DNA from: Clostridia bacterium
GTDB taxonomy: Bacteria > Bacillota > Clostridia > Christensenellales > UBA1242
Direction: 5' to 3'
Length of the DNA: 64,000 bases
Assembly: GCA_017409005.1 (NCBI GenBank)
Contig: JAFQTP010000003.1
Span: forward strand, 159,699 to 223,698
Shown piece by piece: positions 50,798 through 60,925 of the stretch. Under the pieces are notes generated by a model, which worked only from the letters and a program-made list of their open reading frames with translations, did not search any database and was not told the origin of the DNA. The position numbers and the translations under genes were made by a program. The stretch's first letter is position 1. Each line of letters opens with the position of its first letter.

Positions 50798-53122
50798 TTA
50801 ACTAAATAGCCAACCAACATTATCACTATAGTCAAGCAGTTTATTAAATTTTTCTTCTGGCTTAGGAGTTATTATACTAAGTGTTTCACTTGTTGCATTT
50901 GCACTTTCATTAATTGTTTTTATAATAACATAATAGCCATATTTTTTATTACTTGTTAAATTTGTGTCATAATAAACAACCTTGCCATTTTTATTACTAA
51001 TTGTTTTAATTGTTTTACTTGTTCCGCCATCAAGCCTAACTATTTCATATTTATAATAGTCTTCGGCATCAAAACTTATTTCGCAAGTTAAATTGCTTAG
51101 TTTTACATCAAAGTTATTAACCTTTAATTCTTCAAATAATTTGCTTGTTTCAGTTGGCATATGCCTGTTTGCAACTAACACTCTCTTTTTATATCTATCA
51201 GGGCAGTTAACACTTGCAAGTTTAATTACATGATTATTTTCATATTCTTTTAAATCAATTTCTATTTCACTAACGCTACTTGGCTGTTTAAAGTTTTCTG
51301 GTGTGCTACTTGAATATAAATTTGTAAATGCCATATTAATCATGTTTGTAGCATATGTTCCACCATTATTTTTACCTTCTAAAACAAATTCTTCTTTATT
51401 TGTATAATTACCAATCCAAACGCCCATTGTATGGTTTGTGGTGTAAGCAACAGAGTATGCGTCGGTGTTATTATTACTTCCTTTAATTGCAACTGTTCCA
51501 GTTTTACCTGCAACGTCGTAATTTAAGTTTTTTAGTTTTTTACTTGTTCCTTTTTTACACGCAGTTTTAAGCATATCTGTCATTAAATATGCAGTGTCGT
51601 CGCCAATAACTTGTTGTTCATGTATGTTATGCTCATAAATAATTTTTCCATCTTCGTCTACAATTTTACTAATAAACCGAGCGTTATCAAATTTACCTTC
51701 ATTTGCAAAGGGTAGGTAAGCATTTGTTAAATCTTTTAACGTAACACCTTCAGTAAATCCACCAAGCGCAAGTGCCAAGCCATTATCTTGTTTACTAAAC
51801 TTTATTCCAAACTTCTCACTAAATTTTTTAGCTTTTTCAATTCCAACATAGTCTAGTGTTTTTACTGCCGGAATGTTTAAACTTTCACACAAACTATCTT
51901 CTACCGAAACATATCCATAATTTGCGTTCCCAAGGTTTTTAGGCGAATATCCACCATAATTAACCTCTTCATCTAAAATTAATGTTTGGGGCGAAATTAA
52001 TCCATTTTCAAGGGCAGGAGCATAAACTAAAACGGGTTTAATTGCACTACCAGGTTGTCTTAAAAAACTTGTTAAATCGTAATTACTTTTGCCCGCATAT
52101 CCTAGCACTGCGTATGTTTTATTATCAATCAAAATAAGTAGCGAGTCGTTTGTATTTCCATAACTATTTACATGATAATTTTCTTCATTGTTTGCAATAT
52201 CATATAGGTTTTCCTGCACTTCTTCATTTAAATAACTATAAATTTTAACGCCACTAAGCCTTAACTCTTTTTCAGTCATATTTAAAATTTCTTTTGCTTC
52301 GTTAATGCACGCTTTAATGTATAGGTCGTTTTTACTATCAGTTTTATTATTTGTAACTAACTTTATTGGTTCGTTTACGGCAATATCGTGCTGAACCTTG
52401 GTTATTTTGCCATCTTTAAGCATTTCGCCAAGTACCAAATTACGCCTATTTAAGCACTTTTCTTTATTGTAAATAGGCGAGTAGTTATATGGCGATTTTA
52501 TAACACCGGCAAGCGTTGCTGCCTCATTTAAACTTAGTTCTGTTGCTGACTTCCCAAAGTAGGTTTTACTTGCATTTTCAATGCCATAACTGTTTTCACC
52601 AAAATAAATAACATTTAAGTAGGTTTCTAAAATATCTTTCTTGCTAAATTCTTTTTCAAGTTTTTTAGTAAGCAACATTTCTTTAATTTTTCTGCTAATT
52701 GTTTTTTCGTTTGTTAAATGCGTGTTTTTAATTAGCTGTTGGCTAATTGTGCTTGCACCTTCTTTAAAGCTCATGCTTTTTAAGTTATTAAACATTGCCT
52801 TAACAATTCGCTTATAGTTTAAACCATTGTGCTCAAAAAATCTTTTATCTTCAATGCTTATAAAAGCATTAATCACATGGTTAGGTAAGTCTTCAATTTC
52901 TATTGTTGTTTTAGAGTTCACATCACTTTCAATAGCATTATTACTAGCACTAAAAACCGCCACCTCTTGGCTTATTGTAAGCAATTTGTTTTTGTCAAAT
53001 TTCACATTAGATATTCCCATAATATTGTTTATGAAAACAAAGGTTAAAACTATCCCTAAAATAAAAATGCAACTTAACACTATTAAACTAATTTTTAATG
53101 CCTTTTTTGTTTTTTGTTTCAT
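50798..53122 (-). CDS. Class A penicillin-binding protein (PBP1A family)
   Basis: Bifunctional peptidoglycan synthase of 774 residues. A membrane anchor (about 8-33) precedes a GT51 transglycosylase domain (EDKRFFEHNGL, GASTISQQLIKNTHL, RKIKEMLL). The transpeptidase domain has SxxK in GSAIKP, SLN in CESLNIPA, and KTG in VAGKTGTV. A C-terminal beta domain of fibronectin III type follows (about 670-760). It stands alone on the minus strand between recA and miaB, where Firmicutes more often carry recX, rny or spoVS. Confidence 0.93.
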   Translation of the reverse strand: MKQKTKKALKISLIVLSCIFILGIVLTFVFINNIMGISNVKFDKNKLLTISQEVAVFSASNNAIESDVNSKTTIEIEDLPNHVINAFISIEDKRFFEHNGLNYKRIVKAMFNNLKSMSFKEGASTISQQLIKNTHLTNEKTISRKIKEMLLTKKLEKEFSKKDILETYLNVIYFGENSYGIENASKTYFGKSATELSLNEAATLAGVIKSPYNYSPIYNKEKCLNRRNLVLGEMLKDGKITKVQHDIAVNEPIKLVTNNKTDSKNDLYIKACINEAKEILNMTEKELRLSGVKIYSYLNEEVQENLYDIANNEENYHVNSYGNTNDSLLILIDNKTYAVLGYAGKSNYDLTSFLRQPGSAIKPVLVYAPALENGLISPQTLILDEEVNYGGYSPKNLGNANYGYVSVEDSLCESLNIPAVKTLDYVGIEKAKKFSEKFGIKFSKQDNGLALALGGFTEGVTLKDLTNAYLPFANEGKFDNARFISKIVDEDGKIIYEHNIHEQQVIGDDTAYLMTDMLKTACKKGTSKKLKNLNYDVAGKTGTVAIKGSNNNTDAYSVAYTTNHTMGVWIGNYTNKEEFVLEGKNNGGTYATNMINMAFTNLYSSSTPENFKQPSSVSEIEIDLKEYENNHVIKLASVNCPDRYKKRVLVANRHMPTETSKLFEELKVNNFDVKLSNLTCEISFDAEDYYKYEIVRLDGGTSKTIKTISNKNGKVVYYDTNLTSNKKYGYYVIIKTINESANATSETLSIITPKPEEKFNKLLDYSDNVGWLFS

Positions 53123-53274
53123 AATTCACCTAAACTTAATTTAGTATTAGTTAATTGCTTTTTAATTATTTACTTTACTAATAAAACTTTTTAACTAAGT
53201 TTATTTAACCAAAACAGCCTATAACCTTAACACCTAAATTATATATTATTTTAATAATATTAATTTATTGTGTG

Positions 53275-53302
53275 TTGCTTTTGTTGTTTTTTGTGATATA
53301 CT
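53275..53302 (+). promoter_or_regulatory. Promoter of the miaB-mutS-mutL-miaA operon
   Basis: TTGCTT (53275-53280), 16 nt, then an extended -10 TG-A-TATACT ending at 53302. Confidence 0.6.
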
Positions 53303-53366
53303 TAATCTGTAAAATTTTGCATTAAATAGGTTATAAACTATTTAGTGTTTACATAGGAGAATTGCA

Positions 53367-54683
53367 ATGCAAAAGCATTATTATATTAAAACTTATGGTT
53401 GCCAAATGAATGTACACGAAAGCGAAAAGTTGGCAGGAATGTTAAAAAGTTTAAATTACGAAGAAACTACTAACATGGCAGACGCCGATGTTATTGTTTT
53501 TAACACTTGTTGTATTCGCGATGCAGCCGAACAAAAAGTGCTAGGCAATATTGGTGCAGTAAAAAAATTAAAAAAACAAAACCCAAACCTAATTGTTGCC
53601 GTTTGTGGTTGCATGGCACAAGAAGACGGACGAAAAGAGTTGTTTAAAGAAAAATATCCACACGTTAGCATTGTGTTTGGCACACACAACTTACATATGT
53701 TTAAAGACTATTTAATTAAATTTAACGCAACCAAACAAAAAATTTACGATGTTTGGGAATCTGAAAAAGAAATTAATGAAGATGTAGACATGTATCGAAC
53801 CAGCAACAATAACGCATGGGTAAATATTATGTATGGTTGCAACAACTTTTGCACATATTGCATTGTTCCTTATGTAAGAGGTCGCGAACGCAGCCGCGCA
53901 ATGAACGATATTGTTTCTGAGGTTAAAAGTTTAATTAGCGAGGGATACAAATACATTACATTACTTGGCCAAAATGTTAACAGTTACGGAAATGATTTTA
54001 AAGACGGAACAAATTTTGCGAAACTACTAAAAACCTTGGCAAATTTAGATGGCGATTTTAGAATTAAATTTATGACATCACACCCAAAAGATTTAACCGA
54101 CGAAGTAATAAACACCATTGCAACCGAGCCAAAACTAAGCAAAGTTATTCATTTACCAGTACAATCGGGTAGCAATCGAATTTTAAAATTAATGAACCGC
54201 AACTACACAGTTGAACACTATAAAACATTAATCAAAAAAATTAAAGAACAAGTTCCTAATTACTTTATTTCTACCGATATAATTGTTGGCTTCCCACACG
54301 AAACCGAAGAAGATTTTATGGCAACATATAACTTGGTTAACGAAGTTAAATATGGCGGAGTGTTTGGCTTTATGTATTCGCCACGCACAGGAACTATAGC
54401 TGAAAAAATGGACGAGCAGGTTCCACAAGAAATTAAAAACGAACGCGTTAACCGATTACTTGCACTAAGCAAACAAATAATTAAAGAACAAAACCAACAA
54501 CTTATTGGTAAAACAATGGAGTGTTTAGTTGAATCTAAAACCGACGACGGCTATTTAGCAACTCTAGACAACGGCAAAAATGTTATTATAACATCAAACA
54601 AAAACCTAACACTTCCAACATTTAAAAATGTTAAAATAAATTCAATTAACAGAAATAAATTGGTTGCAGAATTTTGCGACTAA
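53367..54683 (+). CDS. miaB: tRNA-2-methylthio-N6-dimethylallyladenosine synthase MiaB
   Basis: Methylthiolates i6A37 in tRNAs made by MiaA, encoded 6 kb downstream in the same operon. The 438 residues have the N-terminal cluster cysteines (TYGCQMN, NTCCIRD, VCGCMAQ), the radical-SAM motif CNNFCTYCIVPYVRG, and a C-terminal TRAM domain. The RBS is GGAG. Confidence 0.96.
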   Translation: MQKHYYIKTYGCQMNVHESEKLAGMLKSLNYEETTNMADADVIVFNTCCIRDAAEQKVLGNIGAVKKLKKQNPNLIVAVCGCMAQEDGRKELFKEKYPHVSIVFGTHNLHMFKDYLIKFNATKQKIYDVWESEKEINEDVDMYRTSNNNAWVNIMYGCNNFCTYCIVPYVRGRERSRAMNDIVSEVKSLISEGYKYITLLGQNVNSYGNDFKDGTNFAKLLKTLANLDGDFRIKFMTSHPKDLTDEVINTIATEPKLSKVIHLPVQSGSNRILKLMNRNYTVEHYKTLIKKIKEQVPNYFISTDIIVGFPHETEEDFMATYNLVNEVKYGGVFGFMYSPRTGTIAEKMDEQVPQEIKNERVNRLLALSKQIIKEQNQQLIGKTMECLVESKTDDGYLATLDNGKNVIITSNKNLTLPTFKNVKINSINRNKLVAEFCD

Positions 54684-54698
54684 CAAAGGAGAAAGTAT

Positions 54699-57281
54699 AT
54701 GGCATTATCACCAATGATGCAACAATACGTTATAACAAAAGAAAAATATAAAGACGCCATTTTGCTATATAGACTTGGCGACTTTTACGAAATGTTTTTT
54801 GAGGACGCAATTAAAGCAAGTAAAGCGTTAGACCTAACATTAACTGGCAAGATGTGTGGACTTGAAGAACGTGCACCTATGTGTGGCATACCATACCATG
54901 CGGTAGATGGATATTTGGCAAGACTTATCGAGCAAGGATACAAGGTTGCAATTTGCGAACAAATAACCGAGCCTAAAAAAGGTGTAAAACTAGTTGAACG
55001 TGATGTTGTTAGGGTAATTACACCAGGAACTTTAATTGATAGCAACTTACTTGACGATAAGAAAAACAACTATATTTTATCTGGTTTTTATGATGGCGGA
55101 ATTGTTGGTGTTAGTTACACAGATATTTCAACAGGAATAATCTATTTAGCCGAGCAAACACTTAACCAGTTTAACGATTTGCTTGTTAGAGTTAGACCAA
55201 GCGAAATAATTTGTAACGATAAACTAGCTGAAGTTTCCGATACATTAATTGCAAGTAAGCTACAAATAATTCCTAACTTTCAAGTTCGTGCTTTTCAAAG
55301 TTTCGATTACGACGACAACTATAAAGTTTTAACAAATCAAATTAATAAAAAAGAACTTGTTGGATTAACAGATAAACAACAAACAATAATTAGTGCCGGT
55401 GTGTTAATTAGTTATTTACTAGAAACACAAAAACGTAGTTTATCTCACATCAACACAATTTCGTATATATACGATTCTGAGTTTATGTCGTTAGATAGCA
55501 ACACAAGGCGCAACCTTGAATTAACTGAAACAATTAAAGACAGGAAAAAGCGTGGTTCTCTACTATGGCTACTAGATAAAACTCAAACAAGCATGGGTAG
55601 CCGTATGCTTCGTAGTTACATAGAACAACCCCTTAACGACGAAAAGTTAATTAATCAACGTCTTAACGGAGTAGAAGAGTTAGCAAAAAATGTTGTTATT
55701 CGTGATGCTTTAAATAATTTACTTAACTCTGTATACGATATTGAACGTTTATGCGGAAAGGTTAGTTACAATAACCTAACCCCCAAAGACGCAGTAGCAT
55801 TAAAAAACTCGTTGGCTGTTTTACCTGAAATAAAAGAAAAACTAGCATCATTTAAAAGCACAATTATTAAAAATATTAATCGTGATATTTTTGATTATTC
55901 GTCAATTTTTAACTTGCTTGATTCAGCAATTGTTGAAAACCCACCATTTGTTTTAAAAGATGGCGGATTTATTAAAAAAGGTTTTAGCCAAGAACTTGAT
56001 GATATTTGCAACATTTCAACAGTTGGAAAAACCTGGCTTGCAACACTTGAAGCCGACGAACGTGAAAAAACCGGAATTAAAAATTTAAAAATTGGCTATA
56101 ACAGCGTGTTTGGATATTACATTGAGGTTTCTAAAGGACAAATAGAACAAGTTCCTTATAGGTATCAACGCAAACAAACAATTGCAAATGCCGAGCGTTA
56201 TATTACCGACGAACTAAAAGAAATGGAAAACAAAATTTTACATGCTGAAGAACAAAAAATTGCACTAGAGCAAAAGTTGTTTAACGAAATTAGAGAAACT
56301 TTGCTAGAAAATGTTAGTGCTATGCAAAAAACAGCACGACAAATTGCCGTTTTAGATGCCTTGCTTTCATTTGCAACAGTTGCTTGTGAGCGTAATTATT
56401 GCAAACCAGAAGTTTCAAGCAGTTTAAACAAAATTGAAATTGTTAATGGTAGACACCCAGTTGTTGAAGCATTACTTAAAAACGATGATTTTATTCCTAA
56501 CGACACTTATTTAGATAATGCCGATGCTAGAACCATGATTATAACCGGACCAAACATGGCAGGTAAAAGCACATATATGCGTCAAGTTGCGTTAATTACA
56601 CTTATGGCTCACATTGGCAGTTTTGTTCCAGCACAAAAGGCAAGCATTGCATTAACCGACAAAATTTTTACACGTGTTGGTGCAAGCGACGACCTAGCGT
56701 TTGGACAAAGCACATTTATGGTTGAAATGTCTGAAGTTAGCAACATCTTAAAACAAGCAACAAACAACAGCCTAATTGTTTTAGACGAAGTTGGTAGGGG
56801 AACCAGCACATTTGATGGCCTTAGCATTGCTTGGAGTGTTATGGAATATTTAAGTAAAACTTTAAAAGCAAAAACATTGTTTGCAACACACTACCACGAA
56901 CTTACCGAACTTGAGGGTATTTTAGAGGGTGTTAAAAACTACCGCATTAATGTTAAAGAATTTAATGATACAGTTATTTTCTTACGCAAAATTGTTAGGG
57001 GTGGAGCAAACAAAAGTTTTGGTATTGAAGTTGCAAAACTTGCCGGACTTCCTAACGACGTTATTATGCGCGCAAAGGAAATATTGCACACTTTAGAAGA
57101 AAATGAAATAAACAAAAGTTCTTCATTAACAAAACTTAACGAAACAACCGAAAATTTAAAATATCAAAAATCGGTTATGGAAGTAGGAAATATTTTACGT
57201 GATATTAACGTTGAAACATTAACACCACTTAACGCATTTGATTTAATTTTACAATTAACTCAAAAACTAAAAAAGGACTAA
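54699..57281 (+). CDS. mutS: DNA mismatch repair protein MutS
   Basis: Mismatch sensor of 860 residues. It has the N-terminal mismatch-binding motif YRLGDFYEMFFEDA (the F-x-E type), Walker A GPNMAGKSTYMRQ, Walker B LIVLDEVGRGTS, and FATHYHEL. It sits in the miaB-mutS-mutL-miaA operon, 15 nt after miaB and 3 nt before mutL. Confidence 0.97.
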   Translation: MALSPMMQQYVITKEKYKDAILLYRLGDFYEMFFEDAIKASKALDLTLTGKMCGLEERAPMCGIPYHAVDGYLARLIEQGYKVAICEQITEPKKGVKLVERDVVRVITPGTLIDSNLLDDKKNNYILSGFYDGGIVGVSYTDISTGIIYLAEQTLNQFNDLLVRVRPSEIICNDKLAEVSDTLIASKLQIIPNFQVRAFQSFDYDDNYKVLTNQINKKELVGLTDKQQTIISAGVLISYLLETQKRSLSHINTISYIYDSEFMSLDSNTRRNLELTETIKDRKKRGSLLWLLDKTQTSMGSRMLRSYIEQPLNDEKLINQRLNGVEELAKNVVIRDALNNLLNSVYDIERLCGKVSYNNLTPKDAVALKNSLAVLPEIKEKLASFKSTIIKNINRDIFDYSSIFNLLDSAIVENPPFVLKDGGFIKKGFSQELDDICNISTVGKTWLATLEADEREKTGIKNLKIGYNSVFGYYIEVSKGQIEQVPYRYQRKQTIANAERYITDELKEMENKILHAEEQKIALEQKLFNEIRETLLENVSAMQKTARQIAVLDALLSFATVACERNYCKPEVSSSLNKIEIVNGRHPVVEALLKNDDFIPNDTYLDNADARTMIITGPNMAGKSTYMRQVALITLMAHIGSFVPAQKASIALTDKIFTRVGASDDLAFGQSTFMVEMSEVSNILKQATNNSLIVLDEVGRGTSTFDGLSIAWSVMEYLSKTLKAKTLFATHYHELTELEGILEGVKNYRINVKEFNDTVIFLRKIVRGGANKSFGIEVAKLAGLPNDVIMRAKEILHTLEENEINKSSSLTKLNETTENLKYQKSVMEVGNILRDINVETLTPLNAFDLILQLTQKLKKD

Positions 57282-57284
57282 TTT

Positions 57285-59213
57285 ATGGCAAATATTAATA
57301 TTTTAGACAAATCAATATTTAACCGCATTGCTGCTGGCGAAGTTGTTGAAAAGCCTGCTAGCGTTGTTAAAGAACTTGTTGAAAACAGCATTGACGCAGG
57401 AGCTACACACATAACCGTAGAAATTGTTAATGGCGGAATTAAAAAAATTAGAGTAACCGACAACGGCTGTGGCATGGATAAAGATAATTTACCAAAAGCA
57501 TTTTTGCCACACGCAACCAGCAAAATTTCGTGCCTAGACGATTTAGACAAAATTGGAACACTAGGTTTTAGAGGTGAAGCACTTAGTAGTATTGCATCGG
57601 TTGCTAAAATTACCGCAATGTCGAAAGTTAAAAACAACGAAGCCGGTTCAAAAATTTATATTGAGGGCGGCGAAGTTGTTGAGGTTTCGGAAATTGGTTG
57701 CGTTGACGGAACAAGCATTAGCGTAGAAGATTTGTTTTACAATGTGCCTGCACGTGCAAAATTTTTACGTAAACCAAAAACCGAAGAAAGCGAAATAACA
57801 AACTTAATTTCAAGACTAATTTTAGCAAATCCAACAAAAGCAATAAAATATGTTGTTGATGGTAAAACAATTTATCATTCAACTGCAACCGATTTAAAAG
57901 ACGCAATTTACACAATTTATGGCGCAAACGCTGTTGAAAACTTAATTCCAATTAAATATACCTACCAAAACATTATAGAAGTTGAAGGTTATATTGGAAA
58001 ACCATCATTTACAAAACCAAACAGAACATATCAAACAGTTATAATTAATGGTAGATACATTAACAATAAAACAATTTCAACTGCAATTTTTAATGCATAC
58101 GAGCCATATATTATGAAAAGTTGTTTTCCATTTTTTGTTTGCCATGTAAAACTTCCTTTAGATAAAGTTGATGTAAATGTTCACCCAAACAAACTAGATG
58201 TTAAATTTGAAAACAATAATTTAATTTTTGGTGCATTTTATAATCCAATTAGCGATGTTTTACATAACCTTAGCACACAAGTTAGAAAATATGAAAGTGA
58301 AGAAATTATTACTGCACCTAAAGAACAAGCTATTGACGTTTCAAAATTACAATTAATTTCCGAAACTGAAGGTAAACAATTTAATTTAGACGAAGTTAAT
58401 AACGAAACCGAAATGGTAACATTTGCTAGTTTAGATAACGAAGAGCCAAAATTAAAGGATATTAGTTTTTCAGAGATTGAACAAAACCTAAATTCGTCAA
58501 TTAATTCATATCTAGATAATTCAAGCTTAGAATTTGTTGCCGAAAACAATGTTGTGTCGGAAAATTTAGTTAACATTGCTGCTAACGAACATGTGTTTAG
58601 CCAAGCCGATATGTTTAACGATGTTAAAGTTGATTTGAACACAGTTAAAATTATTGGAATATGCTTTAACACATATATTATTGTTGAAAACGATTCTAGC
58701 ATATATTTTATTGACCAACACGCTGGACACGAACGCTTGCTTTACGATAAATTTAAAGCCAGCTTTGAAAATAACGACCTTGCAACACAATCGTTATTAG
58801 TGCCATATGTAATTAACACTAATCATTTAGAAAGCGACTTTTTAAATAATAATATTGAAACTTTTAAAAACTTGGGGTTTGAACTTGAATCTTTTGGAAT
58901 TAATAGTTTTAAAGTTTCGTCGGTTCCAGTGCTACTTAAAGACATTTCGTTATATCAATTTTTTAACGATGTTTTGCACGATATTTCAACAAACCTTAAT
59001 TTAACCAAATCTGACATTTTAAAAGATTATTTAGAACGCTCAGCTTGTCGCAGTGCCGTTAAAGCGAACGACATATTATCTAAAGACGAAGTTCAAAAAC
59101 TACTTAACATGTTAAATAATTCAAACCAAGTTTTGCTTTGCCCACATGGTAGGCCAGTTATTATTGAAGTAACCAGCAAAGAAATTGAAAAATGGTTTAA
59201 AAGGATTGTGTAA
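57285..59213 (+). CDS. mutL: DNA mismatch repair protein MutL
   Basis: GHKL ATPase of 642 residues with RIAAGEV, NSIDAGA, DNGCGM, and TSKI plus GFRGEAL motifs. The C-terminal endonuclease domain is present: DQHAGHER (the DQHAxxE motif, with the later acidic residue Asp instead of Glu), ACRSAVKAND and CPHGRP. This fits a mismatch-repair system without MutH, in which MutL nicks DNA. Confidence 0.96.
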   Translation: MANINILDKSIFNRIAAGEVVEKPASVVKELVENSIDAGATHITVEIVNGGIKKIRVTDNGCGMDKDNLPKAFLPHATSKISCLDDLDKIGTLGFRGEALSSIASVAKITAMSKVKNNEAGSKIYIEGGEVVEVSEIGCVDGTSISVEDLFYNVPARAKFLRKPKTEESEITNLISRLILANPTKAIKYVVDGKTIYHSTATDLKDAIYTIYGANAVENLIPIKYTYQNIIEVEGYIGKPSFTKPNRTYQTVIINGRYINNKTISTAIFNAYEPYIMKSCFPFFVCHVKLPLDKVDVNVHPNKLDVKFENNNLIFGAFYNPISDVLHNLSTQVRKYESEEIITAPKEQAIDVSKLQLISETEGKQFNLDEVNNETEMVTFASLDNEEPKLKDISFSEIEQNLNSSINSYLDNSSLEFVAENNVVSENLVNIAANEHVFSQADMFNDVKVDLNTVKIIGICFNTYIIVENDSSIYFIDQHAGHERLLYDKFKASFENNDLATQSLLVPYVINTNHLESDFLNNNIETFKNLGFELESFGINSFKVSSVPVLLKDISLYQFFNDVLHDISTNLNLTKSDILKDYLERSACRSAVKANDILSKDEVQKLLNMLNNSNQVLLCPHGRPVIIEVTSKEIEKWFKRIV

Positions 59214-59215
59214 CC

Positions 59216-60142
59216 ATGTTTAACACAATTATAGTTTTAGGTCCAACTGCAAGTGGCAAAACCGATGTTTCAATAATGCTTGCTAAAGCTCTTAACACCG
59301 AAATTATTAATGCCGATTGCATGCAGATTTATAAAGAATTAACCATTGGAACTGCTAAAGCCACTATAGAAGAACAACAAGGCATCAAGCACCATTTACT
59401 TGATTTTGTTGAGCCTACAAAAGAATTTAGCGTTAGTGAATATAAAGAACTTGCAATGCCAATTATTGAAAGGTTAATTCATAGCAATAAAATTCCTATT
59501 ATTGTTGGCGGAACAGGATTTTATGTTCAAAGTTTGCTAACAAACTACGAATATGGTAATAGTTATAAATCGGAAAAATTGAGGGCAGAATTAACCGAAA
59601 TTGCAAACACTCAAGGCAACCAAGCAGTTCACGATATGCTTAAAAACATTGACCCAGTTAGTGCCGAAAAAATACATTTTAACGATGTTAAGCGAGTTAT
59701 TCGTGCAATTGAAATTTTTAAACTTTCCGGAACTAAAAAATCAGATATTAATAATACTATGCAAACTAATACGCAAAATTTAATAAAACCGCTTATTATA
59801 GCGTTAAATTGGAACCGAGAAGAATTATATTCTAGAATTAATTTGCGTGTTGATATAATGATTAAAAATGGTTTAAAACAAGAAGTTGAAAACCTTGTAA
59901 GCAAGTATAATTTAACCGAAAATAACCAATGCATGCAAGGCATTGGCTATAAAGAAATGCTTGAACATTTAAACGGGAAATTAACACTTGAAGAATCAAT
60001 TGAAAAAATTAAAATTAACACACGTCATTATGCAAAAAGGCAATTAACATGGTTTAAAAACCAAGTTGACGCAACATGGTATAATTTATCAGAAACAACA
60101 AAGCAAGATGTTGTTAACCATGTTTTAAACAACTTAAAATAA
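59216..60142 (+). CDS. miaA: tRNA dimethylallyltransferase MiaA
   Basis: Adds the isopentenyl group to A37, the substrate for MiaB. The 308 residues have the P-loop GPTASGKTD, INADCMQIYKELTIGTAK, GGTGFYVQSLL and RHYAKRQLTWFKN. It follows mutL after 2 nt and ends the operon; hfq, usual behind miaA in many Firmicutes, is not present. Confidence 0.96.
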   Translation: MFNTIIVLGPTASGKTDVSIMLAKALNTEIINADCMQIYKELTIGTAKATIEEQQGIKHHLLDFVEPTKEFSVSEYKELAMPIIERLIHSNKIPIIVGGTGFYVQSLLTNYEYGNSYKSEKLRAELTEIANTQGNQAVHDMLKNIDPVSAEKIHFNDVKRVIRAIEIFKLSGTKKSDINNTMQTNTQNLIKPLIIALNWNREELYSRINLRVDIMIKNGLKQEVENLVSKYNLTENNQCMQGIGYKEMLEHLNGKLTLEESIEKIKINTRHYAKRQLTWFKNQVDATWYNLSETTKQDVVNHVLNNLK

Positions 60143-60157
60143 GAGAAACGTTAAATA

Positions 60158-60192
60158 AAAAACATACAGAATCGTCTGTATGTTTTTATTTT
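60158..60192. terminator. Terminator between miaA and lexA
   Basis: A 13-bp stem AAAAACATACAGA/TCTGTATGTTTTT with loop ATCG and flanking A/T runs serves both convergent genes. Confidence 0.9.
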
Positions 60193-60198
60193 TTCACT

Positions 60199-60813
60199 TT
60201 AAAATTTTCTAATTAAACCAACAACTTTACCTAAAATTTCAACTGTGTTTGTATAAATTGGGTCCATAGCATCGTTTTCTGGTTGAAGCCTATAATAGCC
60301 ATCTTCTTTATAAAAACGCTTTACTGTTGCCGAACCATCAATTAATGCAGCAACAATTTCGCCATTGGAAGCACTTGTTTGTTGTTTTACAATAATTTTA
60401 TCGCCATCATAAATGCCGGCATTAATCATACTTTCACCACTAACAGTTAAAATAAATAAACCTTCGCCTCTAAACAAACTTGGGGAAGCAAGAAAATATT
60501 CTTCGGTGTTTTCGATTGCTAAAATTGGTTCGCCAGCAGTAATTTTACCAACCATAGGAATTTTTGTGTAGTTAGCAAAATTTATAATATTATCTGGTTC
60601 GTCGTCGCCAACAATTTCAAGAGCACGATTTTTATTAGGGCTCTTTTTAATTTGACCGCTGCCTTCAAGTTTATTTAAATAGTATGATATTGTGCTTGTT
60701 GAGCTTACTTTAATTGCTCTGCACATTTCACGAACTGTTGGAGGGTAGCCATATTCTTCTTGATGTTCTTTAATAAAATTTAACAATTCTTCTTCTTTAT
60801 TAAACTTTTTCAT
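60199..60813 (-). CDS. lexA: SOS repressor LexA
   Basis: Repressor of 204 residues. The winged helix (YPPTVREMCRAIKVSSTSTISYYLNKL split over two helices) precedes the cleavage site Ala-Gly in KITAGEP; the catalytic Ser is in VSGESM and the Lys in TVKRFY. A GTG three codons upstream belongs to the AAAGGTGG RBS, so ATG 60813 is chosen. A LexA-type box lies 58 nt upstream. Confidence 0.95.
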   Translation of the reverse strand: MKKFNKEEELLNFIKEHQEEYGYPPTVREMCRAIKVSSTSTISYYLNKLEGSGQIKKSPNKNRALEIVGDDEPDNIINFANYTKIPMVGKITAGEPILAIENTEEYFLASPSLFRGEGLFILTVSGESMINAGIYDGDKIIVKQQTSASNGEIVAALIDGSATVKRFYKEDGYYRLQPENDAMDPIYTNTVEILGKVVGLIRKF

Positions 60814-60870
60814 TAATACCACCTTTAATAACTAAGTTAAAATTATGTTAACATATAAAAACAGCATTGT

Positions 60871-60885
60871 CAAACATTTGTTCTA
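60871..60885. promoter_or_regulatory. LexA-type box of lexA (autoregulation)
   Basis: CAAAC-ATTT-GTTCTA has the same layout as the boxes before recA and ruvC. Confidence 0.75.
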
Positions 60886-60897
60886 AAATATAATTTA

Positions 60898-60922
60898 AAA
60901 AAATACAGGAAAATCCTGTAAA
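60898..60922 (-). terminator. Terminator of the tyrosine recombinase gene
   Basis: The stem TACAGGA/TCCTGTA (60904-60910, 60914-60920), with a T run on the minus strand. Confidence 0.8.
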
Positions 60923-60925
60923 TTT

